A DNA stretch of 64,000 nt, from the NCBI GenBank assembly GCA_029227815.1, contig CP118523.1:1-64000 (forward strand), in the 5' to 3' direction. Source of the stretch: Clostridiaceae bacterium M8S5 (GTDB taxonomy: Bacteria > Bacillota > Clostridia > Tissierellales > MCWD3). The translations under genes and the position numbers were made by a program. Shown here piece after piece: positions 46,342 to 55,989 of the stretch; position 1 is the stretch's first letter; every line of letters begins with the position of its first letter. Below the pieces are notes generated by a model that saw only the letters and a program-made list of their open reading frames with translations, did no database searches and was not told where the DNA came from.

Positions 46342-47455
46342 ATGATTAGCGTCGAGGAGCTTGGAAGTAAATTAACAAGTTTAGACAAAGAAATTATAGA
46401 ATTGAGGGCTTCTCTTTGACCTCGATAAAATTAAAGCTGATATAAAAGATTTAGAGCGAAAGATGCTAGAAGATGGTTTTTGGAATGACAATCAGAAAGC
46501 TCAAGAGATTTCTCAGCGTGCTAATAGATTAAAAGAAAAACTAAAAAACGTAGAAGATTTGAGTACAAGATTAGAGGATGCGAATATCTTATTAGAGCTT
46601 TGTATTGATGAAAATGATGACGACTCATTGATTGAAGTAAAAAAACATGTAAGTGAGTTAAATAAAGACGTAAAAGATATGCAACTTAAAACACTACTAA
46701 ATGGTGAATATGACAAAAACAACGCTATATTATCAATACATTCAGGAGCAGGAGGACTAGATGCACAGGATTGGGCAGAAATGTTGATGAGAATGTACAC
46801 AAGATGGAGTGAGAGGAAAGGATGCAGAGTTATTATCTTGGATATTCTCTCTGACACAGAAGGTGGTATTAAGAGCGTTACTATGATGGTAGATGGAGAA
46901 TATGCATACGGATATTTGAAGGCTGAGAAAGGTGTTCATAGATTAGTTAGAATATCACCGTTTGATTCATCTGGTAAAAGGCATACTTCTTTTGCATCCA
47001 TAGATGTATTACCAGAACTAGATGATGATAACAATATACAGATTAACCAAAGTGATATACGAATTGATACCTATAGAGCAAGTGGAGCTGGCGGACAGCA
47101 CATTAACAAAACAGATTCAGCAGTAAGAATAACTCATATACCAACTGGAATAGTAGTGCAATGTCAGAACCAAAGATCACAGCATAGCAACAAAGAAACA
47201 GCCATGAAGATGCTAATGGCAAAACTAATAGAGCTTAAAGAACTAGAGAACAAAGAAAAAATAGAAGATATACAAGGAAAATACAATCAAATAGCATGGG
47301 GGTCACAGATAAGATCATATGTGTTCCACCCATATACTATGGTTAAAGATCATAGAACAAACCTAGAGATGGGGAATATCAACAGTGTGATGGATGGAGA
47401 TATAGACACATTTATCAACGGTTATTTAAAACAAGGTTTATCGGGTAAAGGTTAA
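46342..47455 (+). CDS. prfB: Peptide chain release factor 2 with programmed +1 frameshift
   Basis: The first 25 codons (from ATG at 46342, RBS AAGGAG) run into CTT-TGA-C at 46414-46420. Ribosomes slip forward one base here, skip the in-frame TGA at 46417-46419 and continue from GAC at 46418 to the stop at 47455, giving about 370 aa. GAGGG lies a few bases before the slip site as a stimulator. RF2 signatures: G-G-Q-H-I-N-K-T-D-S-A-V-R and D-G-E-Y-A-Y-G. RF2 reads TGA and TAA, so the site senses RF2 supply. It is not a pseudogene. Confidence 0.96.
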
Positions 47456-47511
47456 ACTAAAGCTCAATGCAATATTAAGCACTATACTCGTTATATTTTG
47501 AAACAATCATC

Positions 47512-47531
47512 AGGGTGTCATCTGACACCCT
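47512..47531. terminator. Hairpin after prfB
   Basis: AGGGTGTCA (47512-47520) pairs with TGACACCCT (47523-47531) over a 2-nt loop. The tail has few T residues, so termination is uncertain. Confidence 0.45.
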
Positions 47532-47691
47532 ATTAACATGTAAAACAAATAAATAAAGCTAAAGTTTAGACATTCTAAGTACGATAGTATAGAAGTAGTA
47601 TGTTAGGTAAATAGGTTATAATTCAGTAGTCTATTTTTATGAATATTTATAAATATATAAATATCAAATACAAAAGGAGTGATATATGTAA

Positions 47692-49968
47692 ATGAATATA
47701 GTTGATCAGTTAACAAAAGAATTTAATCTAAAACAATTTCAAGTAGTAAATACCCTACAGCTTATTGACGAAGGTAACACAATACCATTTATAGCTAGAT
47801 ATAGAAAAGAAAAAACAGGAGAACTTAGCGATGTAATACTAAGAGAGCTAAACAGTAGATTGCAATATTTAAGGAATTTAGAGTCACGAAAAGAAGAAGT
47901 TATAAGACTAATAGATGAGCAAGAAAAATTAACAAAAGAACTAAAGAGTGAAATACTAAAAGCTGAAACATTGCAAAGAGTAGAGGATTTATATAGACCA
48001 TATAAGCAAAAGAAGAGTACAAGAGCATCAAAAGCAAAAGAAAAGGGATTAGAGCCACTAGCTGAAATAATATACAAACAGGAATTAATAGAAGGCTCAA
48101 TAGAAGATATAGCTTCATCATTTATAGATGAAGAAAAAGGTGTAAAAAATGTTAAAGAAGCATTACAGGGAGCTATGGACATAATAGCAGAAAAGATATC
48201 AGATGATGCCGAGTTTAGAAAGAAAATAAGAGATATAATATTTAGAGAAGGCTGTATAGAAACAAATGCAGTAAAAAAAGAAGTTAAGTCAGTTTATGAA
48301 ATGTATTATTCATATAAAGAGTTAGTAAAAAACATCTCAAATCATAGAGTACTAGCATTTAATAGAGGAGAAAAAGAAAAATTCTTAAAAGTAAAAATCG
48401 AGTCTCCAGATGATTTAATCCTTAATCTCGTCAAATCAAAAACCATAACAAATGAAAAAGCTATAACAACAAAATACCTAATAGATAGCATAGAAGATGG
48501 CTATAAAAGACTATTATTGCCTTCAGTAGAAAGAGAGATTAGAAGTAGCTTAACCGAAAAAGCAGAGACAGAGGCTATAAAAGTGTTTTCAAAGAACCTA
48601 AAACCATTACTAATGCAAGCGCCAGTACAAAAATCCGTAGTAATGGGGTTTGACCCTGCATACAGAACAGGCTGTAAGATCGCTGTAGTAGATGCTACAG
48701 GAAAACTATTAGATTACACAACTGTATATCCAACAGAGCCACAAAATAAAGTAGAGCAGTCTAAAAAAGTCCTTATATCATTGATTAATAAATACGATAT
48801 AGACATCATAGCTATAGGTAACGGAACAGCATCAAGAGAATCTGAGATGTTTGTAGCTGAAATGTTAAAAGGAATAGATAAAAAAGTTTATTACACAATA
48901 GTAAGTGAAGCAGGAGCATCAGTATACTCAGCATCAAAGCTTGCAAATGAAGAATATCCAGATATAAACGTATCCATAAGAGGAGCAATATCTATAGCAA
49001 GAAGATTACAAGATCCATTAGCAGAGCTAGTAAAAATAGATCCGAAGAGCATAGGGGTAGGGCAATATCAGCATGATTTAAATCAAAAAAACCTAAGCGA
49101 AGCGTTAAGTGGAGTGGTTGAAGATTGTGTTAATAACGTAGGAGTAGATTTGAATACAGCTTCAGTATCATTACTAAAGTATATATCAGGAATAAATGCG
49201 AGTATAGCGAAAAATATAGTTGCATACAGAGAAGAAAACGGTAAATTCAGTAATAGAAAAGAGCTATTAAAAGTAAAAAGATTAGGAGCAAAAGCTTACG
49301 AGCAGGCAGCAGGATTCCTTAGAATATTTGATGGTAGCAATGTGTTAGATAGTACATCTGTCCATCCAGAATCATATGAAATAACTAATAAATTGTTAGG
49401 AAAATTAGGCTATAGCAAAGATGATATATCAAATAAAAAAGTTGCGAGCATAGAAGAAAAAATATCAGAAATAAGCGTAGAAGATACTAAAGTGGATCAG
49501 CCAAAAGAAGTTATAAAAGATTTATCACAGCTAAAGTCAATGATGAAATCAAAAACAAAACCTGCCCAGTCCAAAGTTGTAAGGTTTAATAAGGGGTTAA
49601 ATTCTTTATCAGATGAACTAGAAGTTGGTATCCCGACCCTAAAGGATGTTGTAAGTGAGATAGTAAAGCCAGGAAGAGACCCTAGAGAAGATATGGTAAA
49701 ACCAATATTCAGAAGTGATGTACTAAAAATGGAGGACTTACAAATAGGGATGACTATGACAGGTACAGTTAGAAATGTAGTAGATTTTGGAGCATTTGTG
49801 GATATAGGAGTGAAGCAAGACGGATTAGTTCACATATCGGAGCTAAGCAACAAATTCATCAAGAACCCTATGACAGTAGTTTCAGTTGGAGATGAAGTGA
49901 AAGTCAAGATAATAGGACTTGATTTAGAGAGAAAGAAAGTATCACTTAGTATAAAGCAGGCTAAATAG
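47692..49968 (+). CDS. tex: Tex family RNA-binding transcription accessory protein
   Basis: 758 aa. Starts with the Tex N-terminal fold (I-P-F-I-A-R-Y-R-K-E-K-T-G), has the YqgF-like domain (V-M-G-F-D-P-A-Y-R-T-G-C-K-I), helix-hairpin-helix repeats (S-L-L-K-Y-I-S-G-I-N and V-K-R-L-G-A-K-A-Y-E-Q) and a C-terminal S1 domain (T-G-T-V-R-N-V-V-D-F-G-A-F-V-D-I-G-V-K-Q-D). About 40 residues longer than usual, mostly a Lys-rich linker before S1. The Shine-Dalgarno fits an ATG-TAA at 47686-47691 better than the tex ATG at 47692. Confidence 0.95.
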   Translation: MNIVDQLTKEFNLKQFQVVNTLQLIDEGNTIPFIARYRKEKTGELSDVILRELNSRLQYLRNLESRKEEVIRLIDEQEKLTKELKSEILKAETLQRVEDLYRPYKQKKSTRASKAKEKGLEPLAEIIYKQELIEGSIEDIASSFIDEEKGVKNVKEALQGAMDIIAEKISDDAEFRKKIRDIIFREGCIETNAVKKEVKSVYEMYYSYKELVKNISNHRVLAFNRGEKEKFLKVKIESPDDLILNLVKSKTITNEKAITTKYLIDSIEDGYKRLLLPSVEREIRSSLTEKAETEAIKVFSKNLKPLLMQAPVQKSVVMGFDPAYRTGCKIAVVDATGKLLDYTTVYPTEPQNKVEQSKKVLISLINKYDIDIIAIGNGTASRESEMFVAEMLKGIDKKVYYTIVSEAGASVYSASKLANEEYPDINVSIRGAISIARRLQDPLAELVKIDPKSIGVGQYQHDLNQKNLSEALSGVVEDCVNNVGVDLNTASVSLLKYISGINASIAKNIVAYREENGKFSNRKELLKVKRLGAKAYEQAAGFLRIFDGSNVLDSTSVHPESYEITNKLLGKLGYSKDDISNKKVASIEEKISEISVEDTKVDQPKEVIKDLSQLKSMMKSKTKPAQSKVVRFNKGLNSLSDELEVGIPTLKDVVSEIVKPGRDPREDMVKPIFRSDVLKMEDLQIGMTMTGTVRNVVDFGAFVDIGVKQDGLVHISELSNKFIKNPMTVVSVGDEVKVKIIGLDLERKKVSLSIKQAK

Positions 49969-49988
49969 TTTTATATCAGATTAAATGG

Positions 49989-50027
49989 AGAAGACGTTCT
50001 AAGCATACTTGGAGTTGTCTTCTTTTA
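49989..50027 (+). terminator. Rho-independent terminator after tex
   Basis: AGAAGAC (49989-49995) pairs with GTCTTCT (50017-50023), with an inner stem TTCTAAG/CTTGGAG around a CATA loop, then TTTTAA. Confidence 0.75.
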
Positions 50028-50118
50028 ATATGGCAGAAGTTTCGACATAATTTTCAATTTAGTGATGCTATAATATTTAAATGTTACAATAAAATTATAA
50101 AATTAGAGGTGGAAAAAA

Positions 50119-51288
50119 ATGAAGTACAAAAGGTTATTGAAACTAGTGTTATTTGTGTGTGTTTTCACAGCAACATTTGCAGTTTCATATGGAGTAAATG
50201 CAACTAAATGGAATACGACGGAAGGAGTAGGAAGTTCTTCAAATGATGGATTAACACTTACAATAAAAGGACACTCGCTTAATAGGGCAAATAACTTTAA
50301 AGAATCAGGGAAATGGTATTGGGAGATAACAATTGACAATGACGGACTAGCTCTTTTGGGTATTGGCAATGCTAAGGCTCCGTTAACACTCGGTGATTGG
50401 GCTACACCACATGCTATAGTTTACTATGGTTCTAATGGAAGAATACTAACAGATACTGATTGGAGTTATGGAAGTACATTTACTAAAGGTGACGTAATTG
50501 GTGTAGCGTTAGATATGGATAATGGAACATTAGGATTTTACAAAAATGGAGTATATCAAGGTATTGCAAGTAACAAAGTAAAATCATTAGGAAATATATA
50601 CCCAGCTGCAGGTTGTGGAGGTTATAGTTCAACTTCGATTATGACAGCTAACTTTGGAGCAACATCATTCAAACATGATATCCCAGAAGGATATAAAGCT
50701 TTTGATGATACAAATAATTTAAAGTTAGACATAGAAGCTGATAACTATACAATCAAGGGTGGTACTGAGTTTGATACATATGTTATAATTGATGGAGCTA
50801 CAAATATATTTGCAGAAGACTTTACTGTGAATTATGACGACACTCTATTTGAGTTTGTTGACAGTGCAGTAGTAGAGGAAGATGAACAAGAGATACATTA
50901 TAAAGAAGCAAACAATAACGATATCAGATATATTGTAGCAAGCAAGGGTTCTGATTATGCTCTGAATAATAAGAAGAAAATAATCAAGCTTACTTTCAGA
51001 GCAAAAAATGTTAATGGGAGTGCAATAATTAAAGTTAAAGAAGGACTAGTAGCAAATGGACAAGGCGTTGAGACTACTCCAACGTTACTTGGAAAGACTT
51101 TTACAATAGAAAAACAAAGCCTTGGAGACGTAAATCTTGATGGGAAATATTCATTAGGAGATTTAGCCATAGCTAGTAGATTATTAGCTACAGAAGAAGC
51201 TAGCTGGGAAAGCTTTAAACCAGATACTGATTTAAATGGAGCAGTTGATAAGACGGACTTAAATAATATTGTGGAACAAATTAAATAG
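50119..51288 (+). CDS. Secreted SPRY + cohesin + dockerin protein
   Basis: 389-aa exported protein with a signal peptide (hydrophobic core then V-S-Y-G-V-N-A). Residues about 35-190 look like a SPRY/B30.2 beta-sandwich (K-W-Y-W-E-I-T-I-D, G-V-A-L-D-M-D-N-G-T-L-G-F-Y-K-N-G). About 200-330 is a cohesin-like domain (F-A-E-D-F-T-V-N-Y-D-D-T-L-F-E-F). The C-terminus is a dockerin-like pair: G-D-V-N-L-D-G-K-Y-S-L-G-D-L and D-T-D-L-N-G-A-V-D-K-T-D-L. Both partner modules in one protein suggest surface assembly. The related protein at 60768 lacks SPRY. Confidence 0.82.
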   Translation: MKYKRLLKLVLFVCVFTATFAVSYGVNATKWNTTEGVGSSSNDGLTLTIKGHSLNRANNFKESGKWYWEITIDNDGLALLGIGNAKAPLTLGDWATPHAIVYYGSNGRILTDTDWSYGSTFTKGDVIGVALDMDNGTLGFYKNGVYQGIASNKVKSLGNIYPAAGCGGYSSTSIMTANFGATSFKHDIPEGYKAFDDTNNLKLDIEADNYTIKGGTEFDTYVIIDGATNIFAEDFTVNYDDTLFEFVDSAVVEEDEQEIHYKEANNNDIRYIVASKGSDYALNNKKKIIKLTFRAKNVNGSAIIKVKEGLVANGQGVETTPTLLGKTFTIEKQSLGDVNLDGKYSLGDLAIASRLLATEEASWESFKPDTDLNGAVDKTDLNNIVEQIK

Positions 51289-51310
51289 TTAAGATTACTA
51301 AATTATAAAG

Positions 51311-51336
51311 CATACCTATTTATTAGGTGTGTTTTT
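51311..51336 (+). terminator. Rho-independent terminator
   Basis: CATACCT (51311-51317) pairs with AGGTGTG (51325-51331), followed by TTTTT. Ends the SPRY/cohesin/dockerin gene. Confidence 0.8.
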
Positions 51337-51433
51337 AAATTATAATAAAATAATGCAAATGCCATAAATTGATAAAAGTATATGGTATAATCATTACATA
51401 GGCGAGTACGAATAAATAAAAAGGAGTAGATTT

Positions 51434-52717
51434 ATGAATATATTGATAAAAAACGTTAACATATTAACTATGACAGAGGAGAATAAGACAATAATAGGTG
51501 ATATAGCAATAGTAAATAAAATCATAAAACACATAGGGGATGTTCCAGAGACTTTCAAGGCAGACAAAATTATAAACGGAGATAATAAGCTAGCCATGCC
51601 GGGGTTAGTAAACTCACATACACATATAGCGATGAGTCTATTTAGAAACTATGCAGATGATTTGCCATTTTGGGAGTGGCTTACAGAGAAGATTTGGCCT
51701 GTTGAAAACAAGCTAAAACCAGAGCATACATATTGGGGTTCAATGCTTAGTATAGCAGAGATGATAAAATCAGGAATCACATGTTTTGCAGACATGTATT
51801 TCTTTATGGATGAGACAGCAAAAGCTATAAATCAGACTGGTATAAGAGCGAGCATATGTAGAGGGCTTGCAGGAAACAAGAATGAAGGACTTGAGAAGAT
51901 AGACATAAACAAGAAATTATACATGGATTATCATAAGAAAGGGGACGGTAGAATAACCGTAATGTTTGGTCCACATGCACCATATACCTGCGACCCATAT
52001 TATTTACAAAAGACAATAGAAGTAGCAAAAGAATTAAATACAGGAATACACATACATCTATCAGAGAGTGAGAAAGAGATAGAAGATAGCATCAAAGCTT
52101 ATGGCAAATCACCGATACAGCATGTAAATGATTTGGGTTTATTTGATTGTCATACACTAGCAGCGCATTGTGTTCATTTGTCAGATAGAGATATAGAAAT
52201 AATAAGAGACAAAAATGTTCATGTAGCTAATAATCCTGGTAGTAATCTAAAGCTTGGTAATGGCTTTGCTAGAATAGATAAACTACTAAAAGAAGGTGTA
52301 AACATTGCGTTAGGAACAGATGGTTCATCTAGCAATAACAACCTAAACATGTTTGAAGAAATAAACCTTGCGGCATTAATCAATAAAGGAGTAAATAAAG
52401 ACCCAATATCAGTATCAGCTTATACATCATTAAAGATGGCTACAATCAACGGTGCAAAAGCATTGATGCTAGAAAAAGAGATAGGTACATTAGAAGAAGG
52501 TAAAAAAGCAGATTTGATTCTAGTAGATTTAAACAAACCACACTTCTATCCTAAATTCAATCTAATATCGGCAATGGCTTATTCAGCTCAAGCTTCAGAT
52601 GTCGATACAGTTATTGTAGATGGAAAGATTCTGATGGAAAACACAGAGTTTAAGACTTTAGATATAGAAAAAATACAATATAATGCATCAAGATGTGCAG
52701 AAGAATTAGTAAAATAG
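51434..52717 (+). CDS. mtaD: 5-methylthioadenosine / S-adenosylhomocysteine deaminase
   Basis: 427-aa metal-dependent amidohydrolase. P-G-L-V-N-S-H-T-H near residue 57 supplies two metal His, followed by I-H-I-H-L-S-E-S, A-H-C-V-H and the metal Asp in L-G-T-D-G-S-S-S-N-N. Removes ammonia from methylthioadenosine (giving methylthioinosine) or SAH. First gene of a tight cluster with mtnA and mtnP that recycles the by-product of SAM-using reactions. Confidence 0.9.
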   Translation: MNILIKNVNILTMTEENKTIIGDIAIVNKIIKHIGDVPETFKADKIINGDNKLAMPGLVNSHTHIAMSLFRNYADDLPFWEWLTEKIWPVENKLKPEHTYWGSMLSIAEMIKSGITCFADMYFFMDETAKAINQTGIRASICRGLAGNKNEGLEKIDINKKLYMDYHKKGDGRITVMFGPHAPYTCDPYYLQKTIEVAKELNTGIHIHLSESEKEIEDSIKAYGKSPIQHVNDLGLFDCHTLAAHCVHLSDRDIEIIRDKNVHVANNPGSNLKLGNGFARIDKLLKEGVNIALGTDGSSSNNNLNMFEEINLAALINKGVNKDPISVSAYTSLKMATINGAKALMLEKEIGTLEEGKKADLILVDLNKPHFYPKFNLISAMAYSAQASDVDTVIVDGKILMENTEFKTLDIEKIQYNASRCAEELVK

Positions 52718-52730
52718 AGGGGGAGATTCT

Positions 52731-53765
52731 ATGATAAGAGCAATAGATTTTAAAGAAGATATACTTTATCTTATAGATCAAAGGAGACTACCAATACACG
52801 AAGAGTTATTTGAGTGCAAGACACACAGTGAAGTAGAATATGCGATAAGAGAAATGGTAGTAAGAGGTGCACCTGCAATAGGAGCAACAGCGGCATATGG
52901 AGTAGTACTAGCAGCAAAAGAATTCATGAATGATAATAAAGAAGATTTCCTAGGAAAAATGAATGACGCACTAGATTTTATAAATAAATCAAGACCAACA
53001 GCAGTTAATCTCATGTGGGCGATAAAGAGAATGAGAAATAAGCTTAGTGAGTACAAAGATTTAGATACTAAGCAGATATATACTAAGCTTAAAGAAGAAG
53101 CAGATATCATACTAAAAGAAGATATCCAGACAAATAAACAGATGGCGAGACATGGAAATGAAGTAATACCAAAAGGAGCAACAATACTAACTCATTGCAA
53201 TACAGGAGCATTAGCAACGGCAGGATATGGGACAGCCCTAGGAGTAATAAGGGAGGCACATTATACAGGAAAAGATATATTTGTATATGCTGATGAGACA
53301 AGACCTAGACTTCAAGGAGGTAGACTTACGGCATGGGAGCTTGTCAAAGAAAATATCCCTGCAAAACTAGTAGCGGATAATGCAGCAGCTACACTTATAA
53401 GAGATGGAAAGATTGATGTTATCTTAGTAGGAGCGGATAGAATAGCACTAAATGGAGACACAGCTAATAAGATAGGAACATTTATGCTTTCAGTTATAGC
53501 TAAGAGATATAACGTACCATTTTATATAGTAGCTCCAGTTACAACCATTGATTTTGATATAGAAACAGGCGAAGATATAGAGATAGAAGAGAGAAGTAGC
53601 GAGGAAGTCACACATGTGTTTGGAAACAGAGTAGCACCAATGGGAATAGATGTGTACAACCCTGCATTTGACGTGACACCTCATGAAAATATCACAGGTA
53701 TCATAACTGAAGAAGGTATACTAAAACCACCGTTTAAAGAAAGTATCATTAAAATAAAGAAATAA
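52731..53765 (+). CDS. mtnA: Methylthioribose-1-phosphate isomerase
   Basis: 344 aa. V-R-G-A-P-A-I-G-A-T-A-A-Y-G near residue 45, T-H-C-N-T-G-A-L-A-T-A-G-Y-G-T with the catalytic Cys, D-E-T-R-P-R-L-Q-G-G-R-L and V-G-A-D-R-I-A-L-N-G-D-T-A-N-K-I-G-T are MtnA signatures. Converts methylthioribose-1-phosphate to methylthioribulose-1-phosphate. RBS GAGGGGGAG; 13 bp after mtaD. Confidence 0.94.
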   Translation: MIRAIDFKEDILYLIDQRRLPIHEELFECKTHSEVEYAIREMVVRGAPAIGATAAYGVVLAAKEFMNDNKEDFLGKMNDALDFINKSRPTAVNLMWAIKRMRNKLSEYKDLDTKQIYTKLKEEADIILKEDIQTNKQMARHGNEVIPKGATILTHCNTGALATAGYGTALGVIREAHYTGKDIFVYADETRPRLQGGRLTAWELVKENIPAKLVADNAAATLIRDGKIDVILVGADRIALNGDTANKIGTFMLSVIAKRYNVPFYIVAPVTTIDFDIETGEDIEIEERSSEEVTHVFGNRVAPMGIDVYNPAFDVTPHENITGIITEEGILKPPFKESIIKIKK

Positions 53766-53782
53766 TCAAAGAGGGTGACGAG

Positions 53783-54556
53783 ATGATAAAAAAGGCAATA
53801 ATAGGAGGAACAGGAGTATATAACACAGGTGAGCATAGTGATACCTTAACAGTATACACAAAATTTGGTGATGTAGAGTTAAACATAGTAAAAAACGGTG
53901 AAGAAAGCATAGCTTTCTTAGCTAGACATGGGAAAAACCACTCAGTACCTCCTCATGGTATAAACTATAGAGCGAATATGTTAGCATTAAAGCAGATAGG
54001 AGTAAAATATATATACACAACAGCAGCGGTTGGTTCATGTAACCATAATTATGCGCCTGGTGATGTAGTGATGATAGATGATTTTATAGATTTTACTAAA
54101 CTAAGACAAGTCTCAATATTTGATGAGAGTGAAGATAGTGTATACCATACAGATATGAGTGACCCATATTGCAAAAATCTAAGAAATCTATTTAAGAATA
54201 TAGCAAATAAGTACGATATAGATATAAAGGGCAACGCAGTATATGGTTGTACCGAAGGGCCAAGGTTTGAGACAAAAGCAGAAATAAAATATTATAACCA
54301 AATAGGTGTAGATGTAGTAGGTATGACAAATGTACCAGAGGTGGTATTTGCAAAAGAGCTTGGTATGTGCTACAGCACAGTAGGGATTATAACAAACTGG
54401 TGCACAGGATTTAAAGGAGACGATATAACACTACATGATATGCAAGCAGCATTAGCTGATAACAAAGAAAAGATAACAAGAGCGTTTATAGAAATATTTA
54501 GCAGTGATTTAAGTCAAGAAAACTGCATGTGTGTGGAAGCAACATTTAAATTATAA
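53783..54556 (+). CDS. mtnP: Methylthioadenosine/methylthioinosine phosphorylase
   Basis: 257-aa purine nucleoside phosphorylase-type enzyme. G-G-T-G-V-Y near the start, A-R-H-G-K-N-H-S-V-P-P-H-G-I-N-Y-R-A-N, T-T-A-A-V-G-S and E-G-P-R-F-E-T-K-A-E-I as in the MTAP/MTIP family, and V-V-G-M-T-N-V-P-E near residue 180. With mtaD in the operon the likely substrate is methylthioinosine (product methylthioribose-1-phosphate for MtnA). 17 bp after mtnA. Confidence 0.88.
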   Translation: MIKKAIIGGTGVYNTGEHSDTLTVYTKFGDVELNIVKNGEESIAFLARHGKNHSVPPHGINYRANMLALKQIGVKYIYTTAAVGSCNHNYAPGDVVMIDDFIDFTKLRQVSIFDESEDSVYHTDMSDPYCKNLRNLFKNIANKYDIDIKGNAVYGCTEGPRFETKAEIKYYNQIGVDVVGMTNVPEVVFAKELGMCYSTVGIITNWCTGFKGDDITLHDMQAALADNKEKITRAFIEIFSSDLSQENCMCVEATFKL

Positions 54557-54589
54557 TTAAAACACTGATATAAAGGAGCGACTGCCATC

Positions 54590-55327
54590 ATGAAAACGGG
54601 AGTTATTATTCAAGCAAGGATGGGTTCTACAAGATTGCCTAATAAAGTTATGAAGAAAATTAAGGATAAAACGGTGCTATCTCATGTTATAGAAAGAGTG
54701 AAAAAATGCAAATTAATTGACGATATAATTATAGCAACAACTACATCTGTAAAGGATGATATCATAGAAAAAGAAGCTAATAGATGTGGAGTTAAATCAT
54801 TAAGAGGCAGTGAAGAAGATGTACTTAGTAGATATTATTATGCAGCAAAAGAAAATGATTTAGATATAATAGTAAGAATAACATCAGATTGCCCTCTCAT
54901 AGACCCTAAAGTAACAGATGAATTAATTGATTATTATTTAAATAGCAACTTTGATATAGTTACAAATGCAGGGGCAGATTTGAGTAAGAGAACATATCCA
55001 AGGGGATTAGACACAGAAGTTTTTTCATTTTTAGCTCTAGAGGAAGCATTCGACAAGGCTTGCGAAAAATATCAAAGAGAACATGTAACTCCTTTTATAT
55101 ATGAAAATTGTAAAAACACATATCATTACATGAATCCAGTTGATTATTCAAGGTATAGATTGACGCTAGATACTAAAGAAGATTTGAAATTAATAGAAGA
55201 GATATATGACAGGTTATATAAAGGCAGACATGATTTTTATCTTGAAGAAATTATGGATATATTTAATAAAGAATTAGAGTTATATGACATAAATGCTCAT
55301 ATAGAACAAAAAGAATTGATTAGTTAG
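54590..55327 (+). CDS. SpsF-like cytidylyltransferase of nonulosonate synthesis
   Basis: 245 aa. I-I-Q-A-R-M-G-S-T-R-L-P-N-K-V-M is the nucleotidyltransferase signature of CMP-KDO/acylneuraminate cytidylyltransferase relatives, with I-T-S-D-C-P-L-I-D-P and E-H-V-T-P-F-I-Y of the SpsF group. In this operon it is the best candidate to activate the nonulosonic acid made by PseI as CMP-sugar; a typical PseF is absent. 33 bp after mtnP. Confidence 0.83.
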   Translation: MKTGVIIQARMGSTRLPNKVMKKIKDKTVLSHVIERVKKCKLIDDIIIATTTSVKDDIIEKEANRCGVKSLRGSEEDVLSRYYYAAKENDLDIIVRITSDCPLIDPKVTDELIDYYLNSNFDIVTNAGADLSKRTYPRGLDTEVFSFLALEEAFDKACEKYQREHVTPFIYENCKNTYHYMNPVDYSRYRLTLDTKEDLKLIEEIYDRLYKGRHDFYLEEIMDIFNKELELYDINAHIEQKELIS

Positions 55328-55338
55328 GAGCAAAACAC

Positions 55339-55989
55339 ATGATTATAACATTATTATGTGATAATCCTAATAGCTGGATTATACCATATGTAAAAAAGAT
55401 ATTTAAGGAACTAGAAAATTATGGAAATGACGTAATATATATTAATGATTATAAAAAGATTAAGAGGGGTGATCTGGCATTTTTTTTAGGATGTGAGAAA
55501 ATAATACCAGAGAAGTATTTAGAGCTTAATGAACATAATTTAGTAATTCATGAAAGTGATTTACCACAAGGTAAAGGCTGGAGCCCTTTAACATGGCAAA
55601 TTCTAGAGAATAAAAATAGAATAACTATAACATTATTTGAAGCTTCAACAAATGTAGATGCAGGGGATATATATTTACAGGAATTAATATATTTAAATGG
55701 AACGGAACTTCTATCCGAATTGAAACATAAACAGGGGATATATACAGAAAAATTAGTACTAGACTACGTAAATAAATATCCAAATGTAAAAAGAAGAAAG
55801 CAGTGTGGAGAAGAATCATACTATAAAAAACGTACACCAGAAGATAGTGAATTAGATATATCTAATTCTATTAAGGAACAATTTAATCTGCTAAGAGTAG
55901 TAGATAATGATAGATATCCAGCTTTTTTTAGGATGAATGGACATAAATATGTACTAAAAATATATAAGGAGCAAGAAATTGATGAATAA
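55339..55989 (+). CDS. Formyltransferase-like protein A of the nonulosonate operon
   Basis: 216 aa, resembling the catalytic domain of methionyl-tRNA/sugar formyltransferases: H-E-S-D-L-P-Q-G-K-G-W-S-P near residue 75 and V-D-A-G-D-I-Y near 110. The usual Asn two residues before the catalytic His is replaced by Val (V-I-H instead of N-x-H). It may formylate an amino sugar with N10-formyl-tetrahydrofolate or have a changed reaction. A paralogue lies two genes downstream. It overlaps the pseI start. Confidence 0.75.
   Translation: MIITLLCDNPNSWIIPYVKKIFKELENYGNDVIYINDYKKIKRGDLAFFLGCEKIIPEKYLELNEHNLVIHESDLPQGKGWSPLTWQILENKNRITITLFEASTNVDAGDIYLQELIYLNGTELLSELKHKQGIYTEKLVLDYVNKYPNVKRRKQCGEESYYKKRTPEDSELDISNSIKEQFNLLRVVDNDRYPAFFRMNGHKYVLKIYKEQEIDE

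Noticed and set aside
46342-46419. prfB read as a frameshifted pseudogene
   Set aside because: CTT-TGA-C is the known programmed slip site; both parts match RF2 and the rest is intact.
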